24,318 nucleotides of DNA from an uncultured Aquimonas sp. (GCA_946481615.1 CAMLOR010000027.1:1-24318); one strand, 5' to 3'; positions 8,148 to 15,978 are shown, counted from the first letter of the stretch. Made by a program: numbers and translations. Notes: generated from the letters alone by a model not told the origin.

Positions 8148-9493
8148 CCTACGACAACCGCGACCGCCTCATCGAGGTCGACGCCGTGAGCGGCGATGAA
8201 TCCTATCGCTACGATCCGCTCGACAACGTGCGCTACGCCCAGCGCGGCACCCGCAAGCGCCACTTCACGCTGCACCCGACGGCCCGCCGCCTGCATCAGA
8301 TCACGACCGAGAACAGCGCCGTCGTGATCGACTATGACTGGAACGACCGCGGCGAACTGGAGAGTCGCACCACCACGGTGCCGAGCGGTCCCGAGCAAGT
8401 CGTGCCCTCGAGGATCCACAAGAACGGCTTCGAAGACTCCGCACTGGTCACGCCGGAAACCTTCACGTTCGATCGCGCCCGCCGGCTGATGGCTTACCAG
8501 GATGTGGCCACCTACCAGTACGACGCCCACAACCGCCGCGTGGCTTCGATCGTGCCCGCCAACGGCACGCGCTACCAGGTCTACAGCCGGGCCGGCGAAC
8601 TGCTCTACGTCGAGGATGCCGGCCGCGATCAGCGCATCCAGTTCATGCACCTCAACGGCACGCTGGTCGCCGAGCGCATCCGCCCGCTGATCGACGCCAC
8701 GCCCGTGACAGTGAACTACCTGCACAGCGACCATCGCGGCACACCGACGGTCAAGACCTCGAGCCTCGGCACCCGGGTCTATCGGAGCCGGCTGAATCCC
8801 TACGGCACGCCCTACGACAACGTCTACCGCGACGGGCCGGGCTTCACCAAGCATGCGACCGATGAGGTCGGGCCGCTGATCTACATGCAACAGCGCTACT
8901 ACGATCCGAACCTGCCGACATTCATCAGCCCGGATCCGGACCCGGCGCGGGCGGACAATTTCAATCGGTATGCGTACGCCAACAACAACCCCTACACGTT
9001 TGTCGATCCCGATGGCCGCGTGGCATTCCTTATTCCGCTAGTAGTCGGCGCCGCCGAGGCCTGCATGGCATCAGTGGTCTGTGGAACTGCCGCCATCGCC
9101 ACGGGCATATACGCTTCGCACCAGGCCGGTGGTGCATTAGCGAATGCCTACAACGAATCTGCCGAAGGACAACCGGGGGATGAAACGAATCAAGCGCCTG
9201 AGCGGGGGACAAGAGAGCTTGGTGAATTGGAGCCAATCCATGCACCAGACCACCCTCAGAATGACCCGGAAATTGGCAGGCTGTCGGATACGGAGCTTGG
9301 CGAAGCCATCAACAATCCCTCCAATGGCGACAGAGTGACAGTACGTGGGAATAGAGTTCTTGACGGCAATACGCGAATCAACGAGGCCAATGCGCGTGGT
9401 TGGCCGACCAATACGACGATTCCAGTCGACGAACTCCCTGAGCTACCGAGCAATATCAATGATGATCCGCTCGGCCCATATCGCGACCAGTAA
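8045..9493 (+). CDS. RHS core and C-terminal toxin-like tip (frameshifted second part)
   Basis: This open frame begins at 8045, but meaningful RHS sequence starts at about 8132 (PETRTLTYDNRDRL); the first 29 codons are out-of-frame RHS sequence. Further YD units follow (YRYDPLDNV, YQYDAHNRRVAS). Then comes the RHS-associated core: SDHRGTPTVKT, LNPYGTPYDN, MQQRYYDPNLPTFISPDP, NRYAYANNNPYTFVDPDGR. After DPDGR (base 9005 on) there is a hydrophobic Ala/Val segment and a low-GC tip of about 155 residues. Its end contains RVTVRGNRVLDGNTRINEANARG followed by IPVDELPE, which resembles the ParB-like nuclease fold seen in some polymorphic toxins. With one base restored at 8127-8131 the whole protein from 4383 would be 1703 residues. 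The ParB-like reading rests on a short motif and is tentative. Confidence 0.8.
   Translation: MARPQPDLRRERQPQAADRWRRRSRGPTPETRTLTYDNRDRLIEVDAVSGDESYRYDPLDNVRYAQRGTRKRHFTLHPTARRLHQITTENSAVVIDYDWNDRGELESRTTTVPSGPEQVVPSRIHKNGFEDSALVTPETFTFDRARRLMAYQDVATYQYDAHNRRVASIVPANGTRYQVYSRAGELLYVEDAGRDQRIQFMHLNGTLVAERIRPLIDATPVTVNYLHSDHRGTPTVKTSSLGTRVYRSRLNPYGTPYDNVYRDGPGFTKHATDEVGPLIYMQQRYYDPNLPTFISPDPDPARADNFNRYAYANNNPYTFVDPDGRVAFLIPLVVGAAEACMASVVCGTAAIATGIYASHQAGGALANAYNESAEGQPGDETNQAPERGTRELGELEPIHAPDHPQNDPEIGRLSDTELGEAINNPSNGDRVTVRGNRVLDGNTRINEANARGWPTNTTIPVDELPELPSNINDDPLGPYRDQ
8127..8131 (+). other. Frame change in RHS gene at a C5 run
   Basis: The two RHS frames differ by one base (a -1 change) and overlap at the run of five C. 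With one additional C the reading becomes DPEGQPPETRTLTYDNRDRL, a fluent YD-repeat sequence. The local bases do not form a standard X-XXY-YYZ slippery site in the upstream frame. A one-base deletion, a variable homopolymer or an assembly error are all possible. Confidence 0.8.
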
Positions 9494-9518
9494 TGAATTT
9501 CATGAGTGAGGCTAAGCC

Positions 9519-9785
9519 ATGAAGGCCGAGTTACATTACATGTTGCAAGCGGCGTTTATTGAAATCCGCGCATCAGAAACAATACATGCGGCAAGAAAAA
9601 TCGCCGATGTCTTCCATGCGTTGCCATTGGCCTTACTGAAATGTTCGACCAACGAGGACTACGAGAAAGAATTCCTCAGCTTGAAGGAAAAAGCCAAGCG
9701 CTGGGATCTTCAAGAGTACCTTGAGAGCCTTATGGTGGTTGCGATAAGGGCCGTAGGACAGGACTCTGAGCCGCCGCATTCCTAA
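9519..9785 (+). CDS. Small hypothetical protein, candidate immunity protein
   Basis: An 88-residue protein that I do not recognise. It is predicted to be mostly helical (SETIHAARKIADVFHALPLALL; YEKEFLSLKEKAKRWDLQEYLESLMVVAIRAV) and has no signal peptide or membrane segment. It begins 25 bases after the RHS stop on the same strand. Two 60-base lines I counted here are about 43-47% GC, far below the surrounding DNA. Position, size and base composition are those of an immunity gene paired with the RHS tip toxin; that role is an inference from context. A weak GAGG lies in the short gap before the ATG. The gene ends 67 bases before the converging DUF3052-like gene. Confidence 0.72.
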   Translation: MKAELHYMLQAAFIEIRASETIHAARKIADVFHALPLALLKCSTNEDYEKEFLSLKEKAKRWDLQEYLESLMVVAIRAVGQDSEPPHS

Positions 9786-9800
9786 ATCTAAGAGTCGCGG

Positions 9801-9852
9801 CGCCAGACCCCAGATTGCATTTCTCTGCGAGAGCACCGCATTACGTCTGGCG
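9801..9852. terminator. Possible bidirectional terminator hairpin
   Basis: CGCCAGAC at 9801-9808 pairs with GTCTGGCG at 9845-9852. Inside lies a second small stem, CTCT-GCG-AGAG, at 9823-9833. The element sits between two converging genes, the usual place for a shared terminator. The outer loop is long (36 bases) and there is no clear T run, so the call is weak. Confidence 0.35.
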
Positions 9853-10257
9853 TCAGCCCTTGCGCCGGCGCGCCAGTTTCAGCCCCGACCAGTCGGCGTC
9901 GACGGCGCAGACCTTGATGTCGACCCAGCCGCGCGGCAGCGCGGCTTCGCGGATGCCGTCTTCGGTGAGGTCGCGGAAGAGTTTCGAGGTCTTCTTCGGC
10001 CAGCTGATCCAGACCATGCCGCCTTCGGCCATGCGCGGCAGGGTGCGGTCGAGGGCGGCGTCGAGCGCGGCGCGGTCGGCCACGAACAGGTGCGCGACAT
10101 CGGCTTCGCCTGTTTTCGCGTTGACGAGGGTGGAAAGGTCGAAGCCCGTCAGCGCCGCGTAGTCGGACGGCGCGTTGTCTACGAGGTAGCGCTGCCCGGC
10201 CTTCAGGCCGAGTTTCTGCCAGAGCGGTTTGCCGGAATAGCCGGCGGCTGCGCTCAA
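9853..10257 (-). CDS. DUF3052-like small protein
   Basis: A 134-residue protein starting MSAAAGYSGKPLWQKLGLKAGQRYLVDNAP when read from a TTG codon at 10257. That opening, with GYSGxPL..KLG.K.G, is the hallmark of the DUF3052 family, whose function is unknown to me. The later part (DVAHLFVADRAALDAAL, GGMVWISWPKKTSK, DGIREAALPRGWVDIKVCAVDADWSGLKLARR) also fits. The TTG overlaps the TGA stop of the upstream membrane-protein gene (bases TTGA), so the two are probably translationally coupled. The same frame is open to 10584, but the extra 109 residues are Arg/Ala-rich shadow of the other gene and are rejected. A non-ATG start is inferred because no ATG or GTG falls at the family's N-terminus. Confidence 0.82.
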   Translation of the reverse strand: MSAAAGYSGKPLWQKLGLKAGQRYLVDNAPSDYAALTGFDLSTLVNAKTGEADVAHLFVADRAALDAALDRTLPRMAEGGMVWISWPKKTSKLFRDLTEDGIREAALPRGWVDIKVCAVDADWSGLKLARRRKG

Positions 10258-10514
10258 CGCGGCAGCAGGGTGTGCGGCTTGCGCACCACCGAGAATTCGG
10301 CGTCGATCACGCCCGGCTGCGCCGGCGCCTGCGGACGCACCGCGTGGCGCGAGGAGGCGAGCAGGCGGCGCACGCCGAAGACGGCGAGCACGAGCGCGCC
10401 GATCACGACGGCGAAGGCCGCGAAGAACACGAGCAGGCCCAGGCCGGCGAGCGCGAGCAGCATGCGCAGCGCGGGGTGGCGGGGCGGGCGGAGCGAGAAC
10501 TGGAATCGGGACAT
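10254..10514 (-). CDS. Small single-pass membrane protein
   Basis: An 86-residue protein starting at MSRFQFSLRP. A strong hydrophobic segment lies at about residues 18-48 (MLLALAGLGLLVFFAAFAVVIGALVLAVFG), followed by a basic patch (VRRLL). The cytoplasmic tail ends in VIDAEFSVVRKP, a short VI(D/E)xE(F/Y) motif I recall from small membrane proteins of related bacteria. No enzymatic function can be read. The frame is open further upstream to 10697, but that part overlaps the divergent Rieske gene and lacks family-like sequence. The gene overlaps the DUF3052-like gene by 4 bases and forms a two-gene unit with it. Confidence 0.75.
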   Translation of the reverse strand: MSRFQFSLRPPRHPALRMLLALAGLGLLVFFAAFAVVIGALVLAVFGVRRLLASSRHAVRPQAPAQPGVIDAEFSVVRKPHTLLPR

Positions 10515-10575
10515 CGGTGCTTGCGACGCATGGCAGACTATCGCCACGGGCCCGCAGTAAACACCCTCGAATCGC

Positions 10576-10929
10576 GTGCGACAAGTGACCGGATCACCTT
10601 TAACGAAAAGCCAACGCTTGTGCGCGCTCGCGGATGTCACGAATGGTGGCGCGCACGAAGCGATCGCCACGCTCGACGGTGTCGCCGAGTCCCTCATCGT
10701 GCTGCGCCGGGGTGATGCGGTGCGCGTGTTCTACAACGTGTGTCCGCATGCCGGGCGGCGGCTGGACTGGGCGCCGGGGCAGTTCCTGATCGACCAGGCG
10801 TTCCTCGTGTGCGCGGCGCATGGGGCGTGTTTCTCGGTGCCGGATGGGCTGTGCGTGAGCGGGCCCTGCCGCGGGCAATCGCTGGGTGAGGTGCCTGCGG
10901 AAGTGCGCGATGGCGAGGTGTTCGTTTAG
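10576..10929 (+). CDS. Rieske [2Fe-2S] ferredoxin-like protein
   Basis: A 117-residue small Rieske protein if read from GTG at 10576. Cluster ligands are Cys56 and His58 in NVCPHAGRRLDW and Cys79 and His82 in VCAAHGACF, the CxH...CxxH pattern of a [2Fe-2S] Rieske fold. There is no catalytic oxygenase domain, signal peptide or membrane anchor, so it is a soluble electron carrier or stand-alone Rieske domain. The start is uncertain. GTG at 10585 or TTG at 10618 (giving LCALADVTNGG) would fit the domain edge equally well, and none has a clear ribosome-binding site. It diverges from the small membrane-protein gene across 61 bases. A palindromic repeat follows its stop. Confidence 0.86.
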   Translation: MRQVTGSPLTKSQRLCALADVTNGGAHEAIATLDGVAESLIVLRRGDAVRVFYNVCPHAGRRLDWAPGQFLIDQAFLVCAAHGACFSVPDGLCVSGPCRGQSLGEVPAEVRDGEVFV

Positions 10930-10951
10930 GCCGGAGCGGGAATCGCGATCG

Positions 10952-11019
10952 CCGTTCGGAGCGAGCCTGTCGAATCCCGGGTGGCGAGGCAGGGGATTCG
11001 ACAGGCTCACCCCGAACGG
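10952..11019. repeat. Palindromic dispersed repeat between converging genes, possible terminator
   Basis: The left arm (CCGTTCGGAGCGAGCCTGTC..., from 10952) and the right arm (GGGATTCGACAGGCTCACCC..., to 11019) are near-perfect inverted copies around a short loop rich in G. The core GAGCCTGTCGAA/TTCGACAGGCTC is a repeat type common in Xanthomonadales and pseudomonads from my knowledge. It lies between the stops of the Rieske gene and pdxA, so it may end transcription from both sides. Half of it recurs upstream of pdxA at 12281-12310. Confidence 0.8.
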
Positions 11020-11065
11020 GTGAGGAGCAGTGGCTGCAAAAGAACCGCGCGCCGACCCCAGACCT

Positions 11066-12037
11066 TCAGGCAGTGCGGATGCGCGCCAGCTGCGCCGCGG
11101 TACGCGCCGCGAGGATCATGCTCGATGCATCCGCCTTGCCCGTGCCGGCGAGTTCCAGCGCGGTGCCGTGGTCGACGGCGACGCGCACGTAGGGCAGGCC
11201 CAGCGTGATGTTGACGGCGCGTTCGAAGCCGCCGTGCTTGAGCACCGGCAGGCCCTGGTCGTGGTACATCGCGATCACCGCGTCGCAGCGCGCGAGCTGC
11301 GCGGGCAGGAAGGCGGTGTCGGCCGGCAGCGGGCCGACGAGATCCATGCCGGTGTCGCGCAGCTTTTCGAGCGTGGGGACGATGACGTCGATCTCCTCGC
11401 GGCCCAGATGCCCGTTTTCGCCGGCATGCGGGTTCAGGCCGAGCACCAGGATGCGGGGACGCGCGATGCCGAAATCGTGTCGCAGGCCCGCATGCACGAT
11501 GCGCGCGATGCGCACGATGGCGGCGGGCGTGACGGCGTCGGGCACGTCGCGCAGCGGCAGGTGCGTCGTCACCAGCGCCACGCGCATCGCGGGGCTGGCC
11601 AGCATCATCACCACGTCGGCATCGGCGTGGCGCGCGAGCAATTCCGTGGTGCCGGTATAGGCGATGCCGGCATCGTTCACCACGCCCTTGTGCACGGGGC
11701 CGGTGACAAGGCCGGCGAACTCGCCGCGCAGCGCGCCCTCGGCGGCTTCCAGCAGGCAGTCGACGGTGTGCGGCGCATTGCGCACGTCGAGCGTGCCCGG
11801 GGTTTCGATGGCCGGCTGGGTGCGATGCCGCACCTGCAGCGTGCCCGGCTCGTGCGGCGCGTCCGATTCCTCGCGCAGTTCCAGCGGCAGGCGCAGGCGC
11901 AGGGCGGCGCGCAGCAGTGCGTCGGAATCGCCGATGCACACGAGGTTGGCATCGAGTTCGGTGTTGGCGAGGCGCACGCACAGCTCCGGCCCGATGCCGG
12001 CGCATTCGCCCGCGATGAGCGCGAGCCGCGGCGTCAT
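11066..12037 (-). CDS. pdxA: 4-hydroxythreonine-4-phosphate dehydrogenase PdxA
   Basis: A 323-residue protein (usual length about 330) that oxidises 4-phosphohydroxy-L-threonine with NAD in the pyridoxal 5'-phosphate pathway. The three metal-binding histidines are visible: His159 in VTTHLPLRD, His204 in LNPHAGENG and His259 in MYHDQGLPVLK. The C-terminal VNITLGLPYVR and DHGTALELAGTGKAD are also typical. Two positions differ from the E. coli protein as I recall it: GECAGIGPE instead of GEPAGIGPD, and YTGTTELLA (residues 127-135) where E. coli has a GHTE motif. The start MTPRLALIAG at 12037 is chosen because the family begins there. The frame stays open to 12316, but the extra 93 residues are low-complexity. 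It lies downstream of surA as in many gammaproteobacteria, but with an unusual gap of 285 bases. Confidence 0.95.
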   Translation of the reverse strand: MTPRLALIAGECAGIGPELCVRLANTELDANLVCIGDSDALLRAALRLRLPLELREESDAPHEPGTLQVRHRTQPAIETPGTLDVRNAPHTVDCLLEAAEGALRGEFAGLVTGPVHKGVVNDAGIAYTGTTELLARHADADVVMMLASPAMRVALVTTHLPLRDVPDAVTPAAIVRIARIVHAGLRHDFGIARPRILVLGLNPHAGENGHLGREEIDVIVPTLEKLRDTGMDLVGPLPADTAFLPAQLARCDAVIAMYHDQGLPVLKHGGFERAVNITLGLPYVRVAVDHGTALELAGTGKADASSMILAARTAAQLARIRTA

Positions 12038-12322
12038 GCGGCGTGGCGAACGGGTTTCGGCAGGCTCGCCGCGTGCAGCCGCGGCGGGCCGGGCTGCGGG
12101 TCGTTCGGCTTGGCCGCCAACGCTTGCGGCAGGCTCTGGAGGCGCGTCGACAGTGCCGCCGCCGATAGCTGGTGCGGCGGCGCTGCCCTTCGCGCGATCC
12201 GCGGTGTGCCTGTCCAACCCGCGCCCGGATTCGTCGGCATTCCGGACGCAGGTCGCCAGTGGATCATCGCCTTCGCGGCCGCCGTCCGGAGCGAGCTTGT
12301 GGAAGGCGGGCCGCAAGCTCCG
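12038..12322. other. Unusually long pdxA-surA gap with degenerate repeat arms
   Basis: These genes usually touch or overlap, whereas here 285 bases separate them. Bases 12281-12310 match 24 of 30 bases of the left arm of the repeat at 10951-10980 (18 of the first 20). Bases 12055-12073 (TTTCGGCAGGCTCGCCGCG) resemble the opposite arm. The two form a degenerate inverted pair about 210 bases apart. The stretch between them is open in the pdxA frame but Ala/Pro/Arg-rich, with no family-like sequence, so I regard it as non-coding or repeat-derived. Confidence 0.6.
12281..12310 (+). repeat. Second, partial copy of the GGAGCGAGCyTGT repeat
   Basis: Aligned without gaps to 10951-10980 it is identical at 24 of 30 bases, with most differences in the last ten. 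Same orientation, about 1.3 kb away. Together the two copies bracket pdxA. Confidence 0.65.
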
Positions 12323-13615
12323 TCAGGACGCCAGGCGGTTGTCGATGTAGGCCTCGTCGCGCATCTGGCGCAGGAAGCGTTCGTATTCCTCGTCGGCCTT
12401 GCGGCGGGCGATGGTTTCGCGCGCGGCGTTGCGCTGCGCTTCCTGCGTGATGTCCTGCTCGCGCGTGCCCAGGCGCTGGAGGATGTGCCAGCCGGCCTCG
12501 CTCGGGAAGGGGGGCGAGATTTCGTTGTCAGCGAGCTTCTCGAGGTTGTCGGCCACGGCCGTGCCCCAGGCCTGCAGCGGGAACCAGCCCATGTCGCCGC
12601 CCTGGTTGCGCGTGATGTTGTCCTCGGAGGCTTCCTTCGCGACGGCGGCGAAATCCTCGCCCGCCTGCAGACGCTCGTAGAGCGCCTGCGCCTTGGCGCG
12701 CGCGGCGTCGGAATCGACCACTTCAGTGGTTTTGATCATCAGGCCGCGGGCGTGGTACTCGGTGAGGCTCTGCGCCTGGTTCTCGCGCGTCTCGATCAGC
12801 TTGAGCAGGCTGTAGCCGCTCGGGCCGCGCAGCGGCTGCGAGACGTCGCCCGGCGACATGCCCTGCACCAGGTTGGCGAACAGCGGCGGGATCTCGTCGA
12901 AGCTGCGCCAGCCAAGATCGCCGCCTTCGAGCGCGGTCTGGTGGTCGGAATAGCGGATGGCGGCGGCGTTGAAATCCATCTCGCCCTTGTCGAGCAGGGC
13001 CTTGATGCCGTCGATCTTGGTCTTGCCGGCCTCGATCTGCTCGGCGGTGGCGCCGTCGGGCAGCGCCACCAGGATCAGGCCGACATGCACCTGGCCGCGC
13101 TTCATGCTCTCGCTCGCCAGCGCGATGTCGATCTCCGTCTCGCTGACGGCCACGCGGCTTTGCACCAGCGACTGGCGCAGGCGCTGCACGGTGAGTTCCT
13201 CGCGCAGCTGCTGGCGGAACTCGTCGTAGCTGATGCCGTCCTTGGAGATCTGCGTGCGCAGCTGCTCGAGCGAGAGATTGTTCTGCTGCGCGATGCGGCT
13301 GATGGCCTGTTCGAGCTCGATGTCGCTGATGCGGATGCCGGCCTGCTCGGCGCGCTGCAGCTGCAGGCGCATCACGATGAGGCGTTCGAGCACCTGCTTT
13401 TCCAGCACGTCGGCGGGCGGCAGCTGGTCGGCGCGCGTGGCGAACTGGGCGCGGATGTTGTTCACCGCGCGGTTCAGCTCGCTGCGCAGGATGACGTCTT
13501 CCTCCACCACGGCGACGATGCCGTCGATGGGATCGAGGGAGAGCGCCTGGGCGTGCGCGACCGACGTCGACAACACGAGCAGCAACGCGGCGAGGGCGGA
13601 AAGAATACGGTTCAT
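12323..13615 (-). CDS. surA: Periplasmic chaperone/peptidyl-prolyl isomerase SurA
   Basis: A 430-residue protein (E. coli SurA is 428). It has a Sec signal peptide at 1-22 ([23 protein letters not shown]), a helical N-terminal chaperone domain at about 25-165, two parvulin domains at about 175-276 ([10 protein letters not shown] ... GGDLGWRS ... GYSLLKL) and 287-385 (HARGLMIKT ... GGDMGWFP ... GWHILQRLG), and a C-terminal helix that packs on the N-domain. It escorts unfolded outer-membrane proteins, LptD included, to the BAM complex. The start at 13615 is preferred over the upstream in-frame ATG at 13669 because the signal peptide begins there and 13669 lies inside lptD. It starts 28 bases after the lptD stop, so the two form the conserved lptD-surA unit. 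Confidence 0.97.
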   Translation of the reverse strand: MNRILSALAALLLVLSTSVAHAQALSLDPIDGIVAVVEEDVILRSELNRAVNNIRAQFATRADQLPPADVLEKQVLERLIVMRLQLQRAEQAGIRISDIELEQAISRIAQQNNLSLEQLRTQISKDGISYDEFRQQLREELTVQRLRQSLVQSRVAVSETEIDIALASESMKRGQVHVGLILVALPDGATAEQIEAGKTKIDGIKALLDKGEMDFNAAAIRYSDHQTALEGGDLGWRSFDEIPPLFANLVQGMSPGDVSQPLRGPSGYSLLKLIETRENQAQSLTEYHARGLMIKTTEVVDSDAARAKAQALYERLQAGEDFAAVAKEASEDNITRNQGGDMGWFPLQAWGTAVADNLEKLADNEISPPFPSEAGWHILQRLGTREQDITQEAQRNAARETIARRKADEEYERFLRQMRDEAYIDNRLAS

Positions 13616-13643
13616 GGGGGATATCGCAGATTCGCGGAAAGGG

Positions 13644-15893
13644 TCAACGCGTGTAGCCGAGGATAGCACGCTCCAGAAGTTCGCCGGACTTGCGGCCGAG
13701 GGTGGCGAGGCCCTTCAATTCAAGCTCGATATAGATGCCGTTGTTCTTCTCGCCCTCGCGGTTGCGCACGTAGTGGCGGCCGAGCACGCGCGCGGCGAGG
13801 CAGCAGCTGGACCACTCGAAGCCGGCCACGGCCTCGAGGGTGGAATCGTCGAACAGCGAGTAGTTCCAGCGCCCGACGATGCGCCAGCGCTCGTTGATCG
13901 GCACCGCGAACGAAGTGTCGATCTGCTCCACCGAGACCTGGTCGATGTTGGCGCCCTGGCCTTCGCGGCGGAAGCGGTAGGCGAAGTTGAACACGCCGTC
14001 GGTGCGCCAGCGGTACTGCGCGCGCAGCGCCGAAAGATCGCTCAGTTCGTGCTCCGGATCCCATTGCTGGCTCACGCCCACGCGCCAGCGATCGCTGAGG
14101 GTGAGGTCGAGATCGCCGACCACGGCGGAGCCTTCCGGATCCATCGTGGCTACGCCGGGCAGTTGCACGCGCTGCGGCTCGAAATAGCGGATCTGGCCGA
14201 TGCTCGCGGACAACCGCTCGCGCCCCGAGGATTCCTCCAGCAGGCGCGTGGTGATCGCCACCGTGGCCTGGTTGGCGTCCATCTGGCGATCGGCGCCGGT
14301 GAAGCGGTTGTTGCGGAACAGCTGCTCGAACGAGAACGTCAGTTCCTGCGTGTCGAACAGAGGCAGGTCGTCCTGGTTCTCGTACGGCACGTTGAGGTAG
14401 TACAGCCGCGGCTCGAGCGTCTGCAGGTAGCGTTTGCCGAACAGGCTGGTATTGCGTTCGAAGAACAGGCCGGCATCGAGGCTGGCGATCGGCGTGCCGC
14501 GGCTGGGCGAGGTGGAGCCGAACTGCGCGCGGTAGTCGCTGTCGAGCGAATAACCGGTCTGGCGATAGCCGATCTCCGGCCGCACGTAGCCGGCGGCGCG
14601 TTCGAACGGGAAGGCGATCCAGGGATAGAGGTCGTAGCGCGTGGCGCCGGCGCGCGCCTCGTGGTCGAACACCACCGCTTCGCTGCGGATGCCGGCCTCG
14701 AACCAGTCGTTGATCGGGCGCTCGTAGCGGTAGAGCGCGCGCGGCAGGCGGCGGAACGGCTCCAGGCCGTCGGGCAGGAAGGGATCGGTGATCTCCCAGT
14801 CCTGCACCTGCACGCTGGCGTTCCAGAAGCGGCCGCGCCCGAACACGCCGGCCGAGCTTTCGAGCAGCGACGTGCTGGCGGCCGCCAGCGAATCGCCGAA
14901 GTCCTCGAAATAGCGGTCGTCGGAGACGTGGTTCAGATCCGCGACGAAGGTCCACGCGGGGCTCAGCTTGCCGAAGTGCTGCCAGCCCAGCGAGCCGCGA
15001 TCGTCGCCAGTCTGGTCGTCGTCGGGCAGCCAGGTGCCGGCCAGTTCGCCGCGGTGGTCTTCGGTGAGATAACGGAATTCCGCGCCGATCATCGCGCCGC
15101 GGCGGCCGAGGATGCGCGGCGTCACGGTGAGATCGTAGTTGGGCGCCAGGTTCACGTAGTACGGCGCCGAGAAATCGATGCCGCTGTCCTGCGAGCTGCC
15201 GATGCTGGGGAACAGGAAGCCGGTGCGGCGGCGCTCGTCGATCGGGAAGCTCGCCACCGGCAGGTAGAGGATGGGCACGGGGCCGAGGCGCAGCGTGGCG
15301 TTGCGCGCGGTGCCCACGCCTTCCTCCTGGTCGAGCTTCACGCTGGTGGCGCGCAGCTCCCAGCCGGTGCTGCCGGGGTCGCAGGTGGTGTAGGTGACGT
15401 GATCGAGCTTGCTGCGATCGCCAATCACCACGGCGCGGCGCGCCTGACCGTTGCCGCGCGCGTCGAGCAGCTGGTAGCGCACGTTGTCGAGCGTGTTGCG
15501 GTCCTCGTCGCCCAGTTCGCCGACGGCCTTGTCGGCCCCCAGCAGCAGGCCGCGGTCCTGGTAATGCACGTTGCCTTCGGCTTCGTAGCGCTCCTGCTCG
15601 ACGTCGTAGCGCAGCGTGTCGGCCGCGATGTACTGGTCGGCGCGCCGGATCTCGACGTCGCCTTCGAGCACGTAGAATTTCTCGTTGCTCACGTCGAAGC
15701 GTTCGGCGGCGAGCTCGGCCGGCGATTCCTCGCGCACGCCGTCCTTGGGCAGGTCGGGGTTCCAGAAGTCCAGCAGCGCGTTCGGCCGGCACAGCACCCA
15801 TTCCTCGGGCGTCGAACTGCGCGCGGCGGCGGGCAGGCTGGCGATCGCGAGCAGCAGGGCGGACGCGAGGGGTGCTACGCGGAGTCTGGGCAC
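13644..15893 (-). CDS. lptD: LPS-assembly outer-membrane protein LptD
   Basis: 749 residues from a GTG at 15893, which gives a clean signal peptide ([24 protein letters not shown]). An OstA/LptA-like beta-jellyroll follows ([29 protein letters not shown]), then a long beta-barrel with [23 protein letters not shown] and [20 protein letters not shown], both hallmarks of LptD. Four cysteines, at 35, 171, 697 and 698, correspond to the E. coli pairs that form the essential long-range disulfides, including the adjacent Cys-Cys near the end. With LptE it inserts lipopolysaccharide into the outer leaflet. The frame stays open upstream to 16019, but those starts would overlap the divergent regulator gene and precede the signal peptide by 35-42 residues, so GTG is preferred. 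A TTG nine codons earlier is a weaker alternative. Confidence 0.95.
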   Translation of the reverse strand: MPRLRVAPLASALLLAIASLPAAARSSTPEEWVLCRPNALLDFWNPDLPKDGVREESPAELAAERFDVSNEKFYVLEGDVEIRRADQYIAADTLRYDVEQERYEAEGNVHYQDRGLLLGADKAVGELGDEDRNTLDNVRYQLLDARGNGQARRAVVIGDRSKLDHVTYTTCDPGSTGWELRATSVKLDQEEGVGTARNATLRLGPVPILYLPVASFPIDERRRTGFLFPSIGSSQDSGIDFSAPYYVNLAPNYDLTVTPRILGRRGAMIGAEFRYLTEDHRGELAGTWLPDDDQTGDDRGSLGWQHFGKLSPAWTFVADLNHVSDDRYFEDFGDSLAAASTSLLESSAGVFGRGRFWNASVQVQDWEITDPFLPDGLEPFRRLPRALYRYERPINDWFEAGIRSEAVVFDHEARAGATRYDLYPWIAFPFERAAGYVRPEIGYRQTGYSLDSDYRAQFGSTSPSRGTPIASLDAGLFFERNTSLFGKRYLQTLEPRLYYLNVPYENQDDLPLFDTQELTFSFEQLFRNNRFTGADRQMDANQATVAITTRLLEESSGRERLSASIGQIRYFEPQRVQLPGVATMDPEGSAVVGDLDLTLSDRWRVGVSQQWDPEHELSDLSALRAQYRWRTDGVFNFAYRFRREGQGANIDQVSVEQIDTSFAVPINERWRIVGRWNYSLFDDSTLEAVAGFEWSSCCLAARVLGRHYVRNREGEKNNGIYIELELKGLATLGRKSGELLERAILGYTR

Positions 15894-15941
15894 GTCGAGG
15901 CGGGCTGGCAAAACGGCCGCCAGAATGCCGTAGGGGCGATC

Positions 15942-15970
15942 TTGTCCGCAACGCGGATAAAAAGTACCAT
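15942..15970 (+). promoter_or_regulatory. Likely SUF operon promoter
   Basis: TTGTCC at 15942-15947 and TACCAT at 15965-15970 are separated by exactly 17 bases, and each matches four of six sigma-70 consensus positions. Transcription would begin about 20 bases before the regulator start codon. It was found by eye. Confidence 0.5.
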
Positions 15971-15978
15971 TTCGGTAC
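15964..15978. promoter_or_regulatory. Candidate Rrf2-type operator palindrome
   Basis: GTACC-ATTTC-GGTAC is a perfect inverted repeat with a 5-base spacer and overlaps the proposed -10. It is flanked by A-rich sequence on the left and GCTTT on the right. Its place, just upstream of an Rrf2-family regulator, suggests autoregulation. It does not obviously match the E. coli IscR type 1 consensus. Confidence 0.5.

Noticed and set aside
10258..10584. Upstream extension of the DUF3052-like frame to an ATG at 10584
   Set aside because: The extra residues are Arg/Ala/Pro-rich and overlap the membrane-protein gene, and the family begins at MSAAAGYSG.
11030..13666. 878-codon plus-strand frame across pdxA and surA
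   Set aside because: Both genes beneath it are unmistakable on the minus strand; this is a GC-rich shadow frame.
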